DNA of 64,000 bases from Mollicutes bacterium Phil14 (GCA_001940985.1 MSHB01000022.1:133724-197723), one strand, 5' to 3'. Shown: positions 1 through 8,615, numbered from the stretch's first letter. Numbers and translations: made by a program. Notes: generated by a model from the letters alone, not told the origin.

Positions 1-1352
1 GAAATCAGATTGCTCGCATTGCCCGAAATGGAAGTAAGCGGCGTGCGAAGATCATGCGATATGGAACGGAGCAGATTTGCGCGCAACTGTTCGTTTTTGG
101 CTAAAACGGCGGCGCGCTCTCTTTCTTTGGCGTTTATGATTCCGTCAATTGCGATTGCACATTCACCGATAACGGAAAACACAATGCTTTCGTTAAAAGA
201 ATCAATCGGTTTTTCTCCGACAAAAATGCCTATTGCACCGTAGTTTTTGCCGTTTTTGCATATCGGGAAAAACTCATATTCGCTGTCCGGATAGATATTT
301 GTTCCTTTCCCCGCTTTTACGTTGCTTTTCGTTATTTGCCAAGCGATTTGCTCGCAGTCAGTCGGTATGGCGGAAGAGTCGTTTTCCGTCGGCGAAGTAT
401 AAATTTTTTGTGTCTTATCATCAAATACAACTATCTTTCGGTTTAACAGCCTTTGCAATTGATTCGCCGTAACTTGAAATATCTCTGTTTCATCGGAAGC
501 TTTCTGAATCAACCGGTTCGCATCGAACAGAATTTTTGTTCTGTATGCGGTTTGAGTTGCCTGACGTTCCCGAGTTTTCAGCTTTTCTGTTGTTCCACCG
601 ATGATAAGAGATGCCGCAAGCATAATTACGAAAGTGACGGAATAGCCGCTTCCGTATGCCAGAAACGAAAATCTCGGTTCCGTAAAAAGAAAATTAAAAA
701 CCAGAACGCTCACAACGGACGATATAACCCAGCAAATTTTACTTTCGGTAAAAATGGCGATAAGCAACACGCCGAGTATATATACCGTAATTATGTTAGC
801 GTCGGTAAATCCGAGACGAGAAAATAAATAGCCGAGCAAAGAAGATAACAGCAGTACAATGGATGAAATTATCAATCCTTTCAGCAACTTTGAAAAACTC
901 GGTTTTTCAAACAGTTTTTTCTTTCTTTCGGATACGACGGCGTCGCTGTCCGGAATAATATGTATATCGACATTCGGAGCAAGCGATATCAATTTTTCCG
1001 TTAAAGTTGGTTTGCCTATAAAGCGTCGCTTACCGATAACGGTTCGCCCGATTACTATTTTCGTAACGCCGGAAAGACGCGCGTATTCCGCAATTTGAAA
1101 CGCAATATCGTCTCCGCATACGGTAACTATCGACGCTCCGTTCGTTTCTGCAAAATGAATATTTGCCAGCAAACGCTCCGTATCATCCGTTGTCATAGAT
1201 TCAGACGCGGGAGTTTTTACATATAATGCCGTGAACAATGAATCGAATGCTTTTGCCATTGCTGCCGCTGTTTGAATTATTTTCGTGTTTGAAGGCGCGG
1301 AAGACAAACAAACCAGTATGTGTTCTTTGTTGTTTATATACTGTTTTCCCAT
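1..1352 (-). CDS. kdpD: KdpD-type sensor histidine kinase lacking the N-terminal KdpD domain (partial)
   Basis: Reading the minus strand from ATG at 1352 gives an open frame that runs off the left edge (450 residues seen). Order: a USP-like domain (about 1-125, starting HILVCLSSAPSN), a short membrane domain of the DUF4118 type (about 150-235), a GAF-like linker, then the dimerisation box SISHDLRTPLTSISGN with phospho-acceptor His433. That box is characteristic of KdpD. The usual N-terminal Walker-A KdpD domain (about 200-350 residues in full-length proteins) is absent: the frame begins just ahead of the USP domain. An AAGGAG lies 15 bases before the ATG, a long spacing. The gene follows trkH, trkA and a small membrane gene on the same strand, so it probably senses K+ or turgor for that Trk/Ktr system. 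The catalytic ATPase domain lies outside the window. Confidence 0.88.
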   Translation of the reverse strand, partial: MGKQYINNKEHILVCLSSAPSNTKIIQTAAAMAKAFDSLFTALYVKTPASESMTTDDTERLLANIHFAETNGASIVTVCGDDIAFQIAEYARLSGVTKIVIGRTVIGKRRFIGKPTLTEKLISLAPNVDIHIIPDSDAVVSERKKKLFEKPSFSKLLKGLIISSIVLLLSSLLGYLFSRLGFTDANIITVYILGVLLIAIFTESKICWVISSVVSVLVFNFLFTEPRFSFLAYGSGYSVTFVIMLAASLIIGGTTEKLKTRERQATQTAYRTKILFDANRLIQKASDETEIFQVTANQLQRLLNRKIVVFDDKTQKIYTSPTENDSSAIPTDCEQIAWQITKSNVKAGKGTNIYPDSEYEFFPICKNGKNYGAIGIFVGEKPIDSFNESIVFSVIGECAIAIDGIINAKERERAAVLAKNEQLRANLLRSISHDLRTPLTSISGNASNLI

Positions 1353-1391
1353 TTGACCGATACGTATCTCCTTCGTTTTTTTATTTCCTAT

Positions 1392-1397
1392 ATTATA
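1392..1397 (-). promoter_or_regulatory. Candidate -10 box (TATAAT) for the kdpD-type gene
   Basis: A perfect TATAAT on the minus strand lies about 40 bases ahead of the kdpD-type start, in the only gap (1353-1417) of this block. No good -35 is visible at the right distance, so it may be a weak or regulated promoter. Confidence 0.4.
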
Positions 1398-1417
1398 GCA
1401 TATTTTTTGAATAAAAT

Positions 1418-1705
1418 CTACTTGAAACGACTTTTGTAATCGTTCAAGGTGTCGGTCAACTCACGATTTTCTCCGTCAAATATAACAATAGCGACTTTTT
1501 TATGGTTTTTTTTGAAATCTTCAATCTCGGAAATCGTATTCTCATAGTTTTCCGTGTCTATGAATTCGAGCGGACTGTCTTTTTCTTCTTCTTCCTTTTC
1601 AATTGCTTTTCTTTTTTCCTCCAAGAAGACGTCAAGCCTTTTCATAATGAAAAAGCCGAAAATCATAACTGCGATTACTGCAATAATAAGTATTACGCCT
1701 TCCAT
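1418..1705 (-). CDS. Small single-pass membrane protein of the potassium cluster
   Basis: A 95-residue protein of unknown function. A hydrophobic helix at about 3-24 (VILIIAVIAVMIFGFFIM) is followed by a highly charged EEKRKAIEKEEEEK stretch that could form a coiled coil, then a soluble tail. I chose ATG 1705 because AAGGTG lies six bases upstream; the in-frame GTG at 1714 would overlap that ribosome binding site. It sits 24 bases after trkA and before the kdpD-type gene, which suggests an accessory role in potassium transport or sensing. That is inference from position only; no family was recognised. Confidence 0.65.
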   Translation of the reverse strand: MEGVILIIAVIAVMIFGFFIMKRLDVFLEEKRKAIEKEEEEKDSPLEFIDTENYENTISEIEDFKKNHKKVAIVIFDGENRELTDTLNDYKSRFK

Positions 1706-1729
1706 AAAAGTCACCTTCTTTTACGGCTG

Positions 1730-2383
1730 TTAAATATCAAAGCATTTTCGCATTGCTTTATATTCCCCAAGAACTAAAAGCGTTTCGTCTTCGGAAAGAA
1801 TCGTGTCGGCGGTAACAACGGCATTGATTTTTCCGTTTTTCTTTGTGGCGATGATATTTACATTGTATTTTCTGCGAATGTCGATTTCTACGACCGATTT
1901 TCCGATCCACGCCGACGGAACGGAAACCTCAAATATCGAACAGGAATTGCCAAGTTCTATGTAATCAAGAATATTGTCGGAACTGTAACGGATTGCCGCC
2001 CATGTGGCAAGTTGTTTTTCGGGATAAATAATTTCGTCCGCACCGTTGCGCAGAAGAAATTTTGCCTGAACGTCCTGTTCTGCGCGCGATACAACCTTTT
2101 GCGCGCCCAATTCTTTTAATAAACAGGTTGTTTCTAGAGAACTTTGAAAGTTACCGCCGATAGTTACAATACAGACATCGTAGTTTTTTACGCCGAGCGA
2201 TTTCAGCAACGCTTCGTTTGTGCTGTCGCCGATTTGCCCGTTAGTCACATAAGGCATAACATCGTTAATTCTTTCTTCATTTTCGTCTACCGCCATGATT
2301 TCGTGTCCTAATTCGTGTAATTTCATTGCGATGTATTTCCCGAAACGTCCGAGACCTATCAATAAAACAGATTTTGTTTTCAT
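1730..2383 (-). CDS. ktrA: Trk/Ktr potassium uptake regulatory subunit (RCK protein)
   Basis: This 217-residue peripheral protein would gate the K+ channel subunit encoded just upstream. The N-terminal Rossmann fold begins LLIGLGRFGKYIAMKL (glycine motif GLGRFG, about 9-14), with the acidic residue D33 after strand 2 for nucleotide binding. An RCK_C domain occupies about 135-217. The length matches single-RCK KtrA/TrkA proteins of Gram-positive bacteria rather than the double-RCK TrkA of enterics. It starts 14 bases after the end of trkH/ktrB, so the two are translated from one message. Confidence 0.92.
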   Translation of the reverse strand: MKTKSVLLIGLGRFGKYIAMKLHELGHEIMAVDENEERINDVMPYVTNGQIGDSTNEALLKSLGVKNYDVCIVTIGGNFQSSLETTCLLKELGAQKVVSRAEQDVQAKFLLRNGADEIIYPEKQLATWAAIRYSSDNILDYIELGNSCSIFEVSVPSAWIGKSVVEIDIRRKYNVNIIATKKNGKINAVVTADTILSEDETLLVLGEYKAMRKCFDI

Positions 2384-2397
2384 ATATAAAAACCTCC

Positions 2398-3726
2398 TTA
2401 ACCGACTGCAATCGTATCTGTCGGCAATTTTGCTACTTGTTTTTTATTTGCGCCGAAAGCGGCATATATCAATGTTAAACCACCGACGCGCCCGAAAAAC
2501 ATAGATAAAATCAAAATCAATTTGGATACGATTCCGAGCGTCGGAGTAATTCCGAGCGTAAGCCCTACCGTGCCGACGGCAGAAGCCGCTTCATAAAGGC
2601 AAGACGTAATAGGCAATTTTTCAATCGCGCTTATAGTCATTCCGCCAAACAGAAACAGGGATATGTACATTATAAATATCGCCGAAGCCGTCTTAACCGT
2701 TTCATCGTCGATGCGCCGTTTCACAAGTTCCGCATTGTCTTTTTTTCTGAATACGGAAAAAGCGGAAGAAAATAAAACCGCTACCGTCGTTGTTTTCATA
2801 CCGCCTGCGGTCGAACCGGGCGAACCGCCTATCAACATAAGAATAATCATCAGGTATAATCCCGTATCACTGATTGCCGTAAGGTTTACCGTATTAAACC
2901 CTGCCGTTCTAGGCGTTATCGATTGAAATAAAGACGTAAATATTCGATCACCGACAGGTAAATCGCCGAATTCAAAAAAGAAGAAGTATATTGCGGGCAA
3001 AACAATAAGTGCGGCAGTTACAATCAATACCACTTTGCTTTGCGTGCGATATTCTCTTATTCGCCACTTGTGTTTGCAAATGTCTTCCCATACAAGAAAC
3101 CCGATACCGCCGATAATTATCAACAACATAATCGTAATATTGATGATGGGTTGCGCGGAATAGTGCGTGATAGAAGTAAATTCTCCGCTTTTCGTTCCCA
3201 TTATATCAAACCCTGCATTGCAGAATGCCGACACCGAATGGAAAATAGCAAACCAAACACCTTCTGCGCCGTAATCAATGCAAAATACAGGCATCATAAC
3301 AAGCGCGCCAATAAGTTCAATCAAAAATATACCCTTGATTATAAATCCGGTCAGACGAACCATACCGCTTACGTTTGGCGCAGAAATTGCATTTTTCATC
3401 GTTTCGCGGCTAAATAATCCGATTTTTTTCCCCGAAATAACGGCAAGAGACAGGGCTATGGTAACGACCCCCATACCGCCGATTTGAATCAGTAGCAATA
3501 TAACGATTTGCCCGAATATCGTCCAGTGCGTTGCCGTATCGAATACGATAAGTCCCGTTACACATACGGCGGACGTCGAAGTAAAAAGAGCGTCGATAAA
3601 AGATGTCCATTCGTGAGTTTTTGAAGAAATCGGCAATGTCAATAGAAAAGCACCGAGCAAAATAACCCCCGCGAATCCCAATAATATTATCTGAAAGGAT
3701 GTTAGCTTCCTTTTTAGTATTCCCAT
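2398..3726 (-). CDS. ktrB: Trk/Ktr potassium uptake channel subunit (TrkH/KtrB family)
   Basis: This 442-residue integral membrane protein carries the four-repeat channel fold of the SKT family. Selectivity-loop sequences are visible: STSAVCVTGL, HSVSAFCNAGF, SITPRTAGFNTV, and AASAVGTVGLTLG near the end, each with the conserved central glycine. A GGSPGSTAGGMKTTT segment (about 300-315) is typical of the family. First gene of the potassium block, with GAGG seven bases before the ATG. Upstream there is a 12-bp palindrome (3756-3767) inside a possible promoter. With the RCK subunit it would take up K+. Confidence 0.93.
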   Translation of the reverse strand: MGILKRKLTSFQIILLGFAGVILLGAFLLTLPISSKTHEWTSFIDALFTSTSAVCVTGLIVFDTATHWTIFGQIVILLLIQIGGMGVVTIALSLAVISGKKIGLFSRETMKNAISAPNVSGMVRLTGFIIKGIFLIELIGALVMMPVFCIDYGAEGVWFAIFHSVSAFCNAGFDIMGTKSGEFTSITHYSAQPIINITIMLLIIIGGIGFLVWEDICKHKWRIREYRTQSKVVLIVTAALIVLPAIYFFFFEFGDLPVGDRIFTSLFQSITPRTAGFNTVNLTAISDTGLYLMIILMLIGGSPGSTAGGMKTTTVAVLFSSAFSVFRKKDNAELVKRRIDDETVKTASAIFIMYISLFLFGGMTISAIEKLPITSCLYEAASAVGTVGLTLGITPTLGIVSKLILILSMFFGRVGGLTLIYAAFGANKKQVAKLPTDTIAVG

Positions 3727-3770
3727 GTTAAAACCTCAATTCCGTTTATCGTTATTATGATATCATATTT

Positions 3771-4121
3771 TTTATAAAGATAGCATTATGGTTCTTGTTG
3801 ATGACGTTAAGATTTTATAAAGATTATAATCAATGCTTATCTGTCTTTTCTTTGTCATCGCATTCTTCTTACATGTCTTGCTTGCAATTTCGCTTCAAAT
3901 ATTATAAATAATGTATTCTGGATGGGTTCCGTTTGCGTTTTATTTCTATTCATTACAGTCAAATCTTTTTTTAACCACATAACATCTCTGTTTTTTGACA
4001 TACAAAAGATTCACGGAAAAATCTATGAGCCTTTTGTTGTCGTTTGAAAGTGCAATTTTAAAATTTAGTTTTAATACTTCCCTATAGAAACTGCGCTTTT
4101 TACTAGCAGGTTTTTTGATAC
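3771..4121. other. Gene-free boundary between the potassium block and AT-rich DNA
   Basis: About 350 bases without a credible gene. Six-frame reading gives only short open stretches; the longest on the minus strand (about 3955-4120) starts inside the downstream gene's tail and resembles nothing I recognise. No terminator, inverted repeat pair, tRNA or transposase remnant is evident. Composition changes from the moderately GC-rich left block to very AT-rich DNA within this stretch, so it contains the junction, whatever its origin. Confidence 0.5.
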
Positions 4122-4808
4122 TCAAATAATAAAATAAATAGATAAAGCTATTAGGGTTTGCCCAATATAATATGTTAAGATATTAACCATCTTAATCTTT
4201 CTATAAATCCCTTCATTCATTTCTTTAAAATATAAATATGAAAGTAAAGTGTCAGATATTAAAAAAGATGATACTCCAACAAACGTAATTACACTTCTTT
4301 TCTCATGCAGCGGCCAGACATTTGCCCCTACAACGCAGATTAGGAAAGCACAACAAAGAATATAAACATAACTGAAAATGCGAACAGAACCGAAATTTAC
4401 CCCTGATTTTTCCAAAATAAGAGCAGTAATAACAAATAAAGCAAAAGATAGCAATATCATTGTTATTATTTCATTCTTTTCCTCAAAGAATGATAAAATA
4501 TAAGCTATATGACCAGTAAAGAAAAATAAAATTCCCCCAATGTATAATTCTTTCTTTCTATCTATGAAAATATATTTTAATCCAAATAATATATCTCCAA
4601 TCAACCCACAAAATAATCCCACTAAAATAAGCATTATTCTATCAGTTTTAAATCCTTTAAGAGTAGCACAATAAACTCCTAAAATAACAAACTGTAAACT
4701 TGTAAGTCCTTTGGCTAAAACAATCTTCTTTTTATCTTGGTTGAAATAATTAGCCATATAAAAGATTGTTGAAAGTGCAATTACTAAAACAAGTATAGGT
4801 ACAATCAT
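4122..4808 (-). CDS. Lysoplasmalogenase family membrane protein (YhhN/TMEM86)
   Basis: A 228-residue protein with about eight hydrophobic helices. Family features include FCGLIGDILFG (about 65-75) and the later VSSFLISDTLL, the two acidic helix motifs typical of YhhN/TMEM86 proteins, whose characterised members hydrolyse the vinyl ether bond of lysoplasmalogens. Start ATG 4808 is chosen because GGGAGG ends four bases upstream; a TTG at 4820 would lie on top of it. It is monocistronic, pointing left, and is the first gene with the AT-rich codon use of the main chromosome. Substrate is inferred from the family only. Confidence 0.75.
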   Translation of the reverse strand: MIVPILVLVIALSTIFYMANYFNQDKKKIVLAKGLTSLQFVILGVYCATLKGFKTDRIMLILVGLFCGLIGDILFGLKYIFIDRKKELYIGGILFFFTGHIAYILSFFEEKNEIITMILLSFALFVITALILEKSGVNFGSVRIFSYVYILCCAFLICVVGANVWPLHEKRSVITFVGVSSFLISDTLLSYLYFKEMNEGIYRKIKMVNILTYYIGQTLIALSIYFII

Positions 4809-4938
4809 ATTGCCTCCCAAAATATAACATTATATAATAATAATATGCATCTTTTTCCATTTTACACTTAATTTTAACACATAATTATCATATTGACAAA
4901 CTAATAAAACATTTTCCTCTTTATTTTTTATTTTATTT

Positions 4939-4947
4939 TGATATAAT
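4939..4947 (+). promoter_or_regulatory. Extended -10 promoter for RNase J
   Basis: TGATATAAT is a perfect extended -10 (TGnTATAAT) 32 bases ahead of the GTG start. The only TTGACA nearby (4893-4898) is too far upstream to pair with it. Confidence 0.6.
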
Positions 4948-4979
4948 AATATTAATTAATTCTAGAAAGGAGATATAAT

Positions 4980-6677
4980 GTGTTATTAAAAAACAAAGCA
5001 CAACTTCCAGAAATAGAATCCTTCAAAGATGATAATATTAAAATTATGGCCTTAGGAGGTCTAGGTGAAGTTGGAAAAAACATGTATGTTGTCGAGATTG
5101 ATGATGAAATTATCATAATCGATTCCGGAATACTATTTCCTGATAATGACTATGGTATTGATTATATTATTCCCGATTATACTTATTTAAAAATTAATCA
5201 AAAAAAAATTATTGGTCTTTTTATAACTCACGGTCATGAAGACCATATTGGTGGTATCCCTAGTTTACTAAAAGATGTTCCTATTAAAGCTGTCTATGCT
5301 ACAGGATTAGCTGTTAGCCTAATAAAATCTAAAGTGGGAGAAGCTGGTGTCGATATTAATTTAATTGAATATAATTCAAATTCAATCTATAAATTTAAAA
5401 ATTTTGAAGTCTCTTTCTTTAAAACAAATCACAGTATTCCTGACTCACATGGAATAGCCCTTAAAACAAGATTAGGATATATTCTACATACTGGTGACTT
5501 CAAAATAGATTTGACTCCTCTTTCAAATCAAACAGATTTTGAAAAAATAGCAGATTATGCTAAAAGTGGTGTTTTATGCCTTTTATCTGATTCAACTAAT
5601 GCCAATGTAACAAAATTCACTACTTCTGAAAAAAGAATTGGTGATAACATCCGTAGCATTTTCTCTACAATTAAAGGCCGAATTATCATTGCTACTTTTG
5701 CATCAAATGTATATCGTGTTCAACAAATCGTTGAAGCAAGTGTTGAAAACAACAGAAAAGTAATCTTTTTTGGAAGAAGCATGGAAAAATGTATTAATGT
5801 TGCTCAAAAGTTAAATTACATTAAAACACCTAGTAATACTTTTATTAATTCGAAAGAATTTGACTATGTCAAACCAGAGCACCTAACAATATTAAGTACA
5901 GGTTCTCAAGGTGAACCATTAGCAGCTCTTTCAAGAATTGCTGATGGCTCTCATAGAAAAATAAAAATTATCCCTGGTGATACAATCGTATTTTCATCAA
6001 GTGCAATTCCTGGAAATCAAGAAAGTATTAATAGAACTATTAATAAACTTTATAAGGCTGGAGCCAACGTTATTGTTAATAGTCCTCTAACAGATACTCA
6101 TACTTCAGGCCACGCTAGTGAAAAAGAATTACAAATAATGCTTGTCTTAACAAAACCTAAATATTTCATGCCTATCCATGGAGAATTTTCAATGCAAAAG
6201 CGTCACGCGGAACTAGCTGTTGAAACTGGTATTCCTAAAGAAAATTGCTTTATTTTAAAAAATGGTGAAGTTTTAACAATCACTCCTGATCGTGCTTTTT
6301 GCAACTATTGTGTTCCATTTGGAAATACATATATTGATTCCGGAAATGCTGAAATCGATGGAAATGTTATCAAAGAAAGAAAATTAATGGGTGATGATGG
6401 AATCGTTTCTTTAGTTTTCAAAGTAAGAGACGACTTAAGTTTAATTGGAAATGTTAGTTTCTTTTCTAGAGGATTTGTATATATGAAAGAATCTGAAAAA
6501 CTAATCACTAATATCAGAAAGAAAGCAGCAAGTCTTTACTCTAATTACCTAAGAAGAAACCCTAAAGCTACAAAGAATCAACTTCACAATTTCATCGTCT
6601 TTGAAATGAGCAACTTTATTTCACAATTAACAGATAGAAAACCTATTATACTTCCATCTATTTTAATTTGCGAATAA
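4980..6677 (+). CDS. rnj: Ribonuclease J
   Basis: This 565-residue metallo-beta-lactamase/beta-CASP nuclease would perform 5'-3' exonucleolytic and endonucleolytic RNA decay and maturation. The zinc-binding signature HGHEDHIGG has H84, H86, D88 and H89; the second zinc region SIPDSHGIAL and HTGDFKID follow, with SDSTNA and PIHGEF in the beta-CASP part. Start is GTG 4980, seven bases after AAGGAG. An ATG overlaps it at 4978 in another frame but closes after three codons (ATG TGT TAT TAA), so GTG must be used. Length is typical of RNase J1/J2; which paralogue it is cannot be told from one copy. Co-oriented with rlmA 15 bases downstream. Confidence 0.95.
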   Translation: MLLKNKAQLPEIESFKDDNIKIMALGGLGEVGKNMYVVEIDDEIIIIDSGILFPDNDYGIDYIIPDYTYLKINQKKIIGLFITHGHEDHIGGIPSLLKDVPIKAVYATGLAVSLIKSKVGEAGVDINLIEYNSNSIYKFKNFEVSFFKTNHSIPDSHGIALKTRLGYILHTGDFKIDLTPLSNQTDFEKIADYAKSGVLCLLSDSTNANVTKFTTSEKRIGDNIRSIFSTIKGRIIIATFASNVYRVQQIVEASVENNRKVIFFGRSMEKCINVAQKLNYIKTPSNTFINSKEFDYVKPEHLTILSTGSQGEPLAALSRIADGSHRKIKIIPGDTIVFSSSAIPGNQESINRTINKLYKAGANVIVNSPLTDTHTSGHASEKELQIMLVLTKPKYFMPIHGEFSMQKRHAELAVETGIPKENCFILKNGEVLTITPDRAFCNYCVPFGNTYIDSGNAEIDGNVIKERKLMGDDGIVSLVFKVRDDLSLIGNVSFFSRGFVYMKESEKLITNIRKKAASLYSNYLRRNPKATKNQLHNFIVFEMSNFISQLTDRKPIILPSILICE

Positions 6678-6692
6678 CAAAAGGAAAGAAAA

Positions 6693-7490
6693 ATGAATAT
6701 ACTTTGTCCTATATGCAAAAACAAAAATAAATTAAAACTAGCAACTAACGAAAAATCTTATATTTGTTCTAAAAACCATTCGTTTGATATTTCAAAAAGT
6801 GGATATCTAAATCTTTTGGTATCGAAAACAAATTCTGGTGATAATAAAGATATGGTTAATGCTCGAAGCAACTTTTTAAACAAAGGATACTACGAGCCCC
6901 TAGCTATTAAAATTAAAGAAGTCGTTAATAAATATTCACCTGATTATAAAAATGTTGTTGATGCTGGGTGCGGAACAGGTTATTATTCTAATTATTTAAA
7001 AAATAGCAACTCTTCTATATATGGATTTGACATTTCAAAATTTGCTATTGATAAAGCAAAAAAACTACAAAAAGAAAATAACTATTTTGTAGCTTCTACT
7101 TCTTTTCTACCAATAGAAGATGATTCAGTAGATGTCTTATTGACAGTTTTTGCTCCAACATTTCCAAACGAATTTTTCAGAGTTTTAAAAAAAGATGCCA
7201 TTTTTGTTTTAGTTGTTCCAAATCATAATCATCTTTATGAATTAAAAAAAGCTTTATATGATAAACCATATTTAAACGAAGATAAAGATTATTCTATTCT
7301 TAACTCTAACTTTACTCTTGTAGAAAAATTAGACTTAACATATAAAACAAATATCAATAATGATGATCTACTACAACTTGTAAAAATGACTCCTTATTTT
7401 TATAAAACCAATCCAACTCGTATTGACAAACTTGATTTTAATAACGATGAATTAACTTTAGATTTTTCTATCTTTGTATATAAAAAATAA
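6693..7490 (+). CDS. rlmA: 23S rRNA (guanine-N1)-methyltransferase RlmA
   Basis: A 265-residue SAM-dependent methyltransferase acting on the 23S rRNA G745/G748 region. The N-terminal zinc finger is intact: C5, C8, C25 and H29 (LCPIC...ICSKNHSFD), followed by the conserved KSGYLNLL. The SAM motif I is VVDAGCGTGYYS (about 88-99), and motif IV region is LTVFAPTFPNEFFRVLK. The enterobacterial enzyme methylates G745 and the RlmA(II) type G748; the subtype cannot be decided by eye. It follows RNase J closely, suggesting one RNA-metabolism transcript ending at the hairpin at 7491-7512. Confidence 0.9.
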   Translation: MNILCPICKNKNKLKLATNEKSYICSKNHSFDISKSGYLNLLVSKTNSGDNKDMVNARSNFLNKGYYEPLAIKIKEVVNKYSPDYKNVVDAGCGTGYYSNYLKNSNSSIYGFDISKFAIDKAKKLQKENNYFVASTSFLPIEDDSVDVLLTVFAPTFPNEFFRVLKKDAIFVLVVPNHNHLYELKKALYDKPYLNEDKDYSILNSNFTLVEKLDLTYKTNINNDDLLQLVKMTPYFYKTNPTRIDKLDFNNDELTLDFSIFVYKK

Positions 7491-7512
7491 ACGGGAAAAA
7501 ATCCCGTTTTTT
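7491..7512 (+). terminator. Intrinsic terminator after rlmA
   Basis: ACGGGA-loop AAAAA-TCCCGT followed by TTTTT. Runs of A on the other side let it also serve the convergent exonuclease gene. Confidence 0.85.
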
Positions 7513-8380
7513 ATTTAACACTTCGTTTAATGTCATCATTAACTCTAACTTTAAACATTCTATATATTTCTCTTGTTAACATTGCATCTTCAAGCGCATC
7601 ATGAATTTGTGGTTTTAACTGTTCGCCACTCATCTCTTGATAAGTTTGGAACAACCCCATTTCTTCTTTAAAATTATAATAGTTTTTGATGACTTGCATT
7701 ATATTAACATATTTTTTCCTGATTTGTAATGGCTTCACTTTATTAACTTGGAAAGACTGTTCTAAAGCAAGCATATCACTCCTGCCCCAGGCAATGATTT
7801 TCGGATTATATTCTTTTATTATTTTTTCTAGCAACTCATAAAACTCTATATATTCAATAGCATTATCATATTCATCTCTAGTTCTTGATAAAAACTTTAA
7901 TGTTCTTGAATTTAAAGAATATTTCTTCTTTGGATTTACTAAATTGCTATCTTCAAAAACAATATTTCCATCTTTATCTTCGATTACTATTCCATATTGA
8001 ACAATTTCAGCAACATGTGGCATACTTTGATAATATGCTGGTAAAGAAAATTCTAAATCTAAAAACATTTTATAATTAATTTTATCAAGGAGTTTTTTTA
8101 CTCCTTTTTTAATTGTGAAAATATCATAGAATATTTTTCTTTCTCTTTTTGTTGGTTCAACTACCTTAACAAAATAGTTAATATCATAAACAAAATATTT
8201 ACCATATTTTCTTGGCTGATTATCTATATCTACAAAAATATATGGATTATGATAAAAATATGGTCCAAAGTCTTTAAAAACTTTTCTTGTCATATACAAA
8301 TACAAAAGTCTTCCATCATATTCAATTTTTACAATTCTTTCTTCAGGAATAGTTTCAATTATTTTTCCATATATTCTCAA
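7511..8380 (-). CDS. DEDDh 3'-5' exonuclease-domain protein (KapD/DnaQ-like)
   Basis: 289 residues. The C-terminal two thirds form a DnaQ-type exonuclease: Exo I FLDLEF (D108, E110), Exo II around WGRSD (D202), and Exo III HDALEDAMLT (H260, D265). All four acidic ligands and the histidine are present, so it should be active. The first 100 residues look like a separate alpha/beta domain that I do not recognise. It resembles the lone exonuclease proteins of Firmicutes (KapD-like) more than polymerase epsilon subunits. It shares orientation with the GerE-like gene 19 bases upstream. The substrate, RNA or DNA, is not decidable. Confidence 0.75.
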   Translation of the reverse strand: MRIYGKIIETIPEERIVKIEYDGRLLYLYMTRKVFKDFGPYFYHNPYIFVDIDNQPRKYGKYFVYDINYFVKVVEPTKRERKIFYDIFTIKKGVKKLLDKINYKMFLDLEFSLPAYYQSMPHVAEIVQYGIVIEDKDGNIVFEDSNLVNPKKKYSLNSRTLKFLSRTRDEYDNAIEYIEFYELLEKIIKEYNPKIIAWGRSDMLALEQSFQVNKVKPLQIRKKYVNIMQVIKNYYNFKEEMGLFQTYQEMSGEQLKPQIHDALEDAMLTREIYRMFKVRVNDDIKRSVK

Positions 8381-8399
8381 AGATAATCACCTCGATTAA

Positions 8400-8615
8400 T
8401 TAATCATTTAATTTCAATTCTTCAATACGAATAAGTTCTAAAATGGCTTGGCTTCTTCCTTTTACTCCTAGTTTTTGAATAACATTTGATATATGATTTC
8501 TAACAGTCTTTTCACTTATATTTAGTTTTAAAGCTATCTCTGTTGTATCATATTTTTTTACTAGAAGTTGAAATATCTCCTTCTCACGCCCAGTCAAGAA
8601 TTTTTGACTATACAC
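8400..8615 (-). CDS. GerE/LuxR-type helix-turn-helix regulator
   Basis: A 71-residue protein that is a stand-alone LuxR/GerE DNA-binding domain: LTGREKEIFQLLVKKYDTTEIALKLNISEKTVRNHISNVIQKLGV, with the glutamate of the first helix and the recognition helix KTVRNHISNVIQKL intact. Length and lack of a receiver domain match GerE, the late mother-cell regulator of spore coat genes in Bacillus (74 residues). With SpoIIE, SpoVT and a SASP elsewhere in the window a GerE role is plausible, but other solo LuxR regulators look similar. Confidence 0.75.
   Translation of the reverse strand: MYSQKFLTGREKEIFQLLVKKYDTTEIALKLNISEKTVRNHISNVIQKLGVKGRSQAILELIRIEELKLND

Noticed and set aside
10..1098. Several plus-strand reading frames at the left edge
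   Set aside because: They are shadows of the minus-strand kdpD-type gene, whose protein shows USP, membrane and His-box motifs in order; the plus-strand translations are low-complexity Cys/Phe/Ser-rich sequence.
3410..3610. 66-residue minus-strand frame inside ktrB
   Set aside because: Fully nested in the channel gene in another frame, with no ribosome binding site or recognisable motif.
3771..4121. Possible transposase or integrase remnant at the composition boundary
   Set aside because: Short basic frames on the minus strand gave no transposase motif, and there are no terminal inverted repeats or target duplications that I can see.
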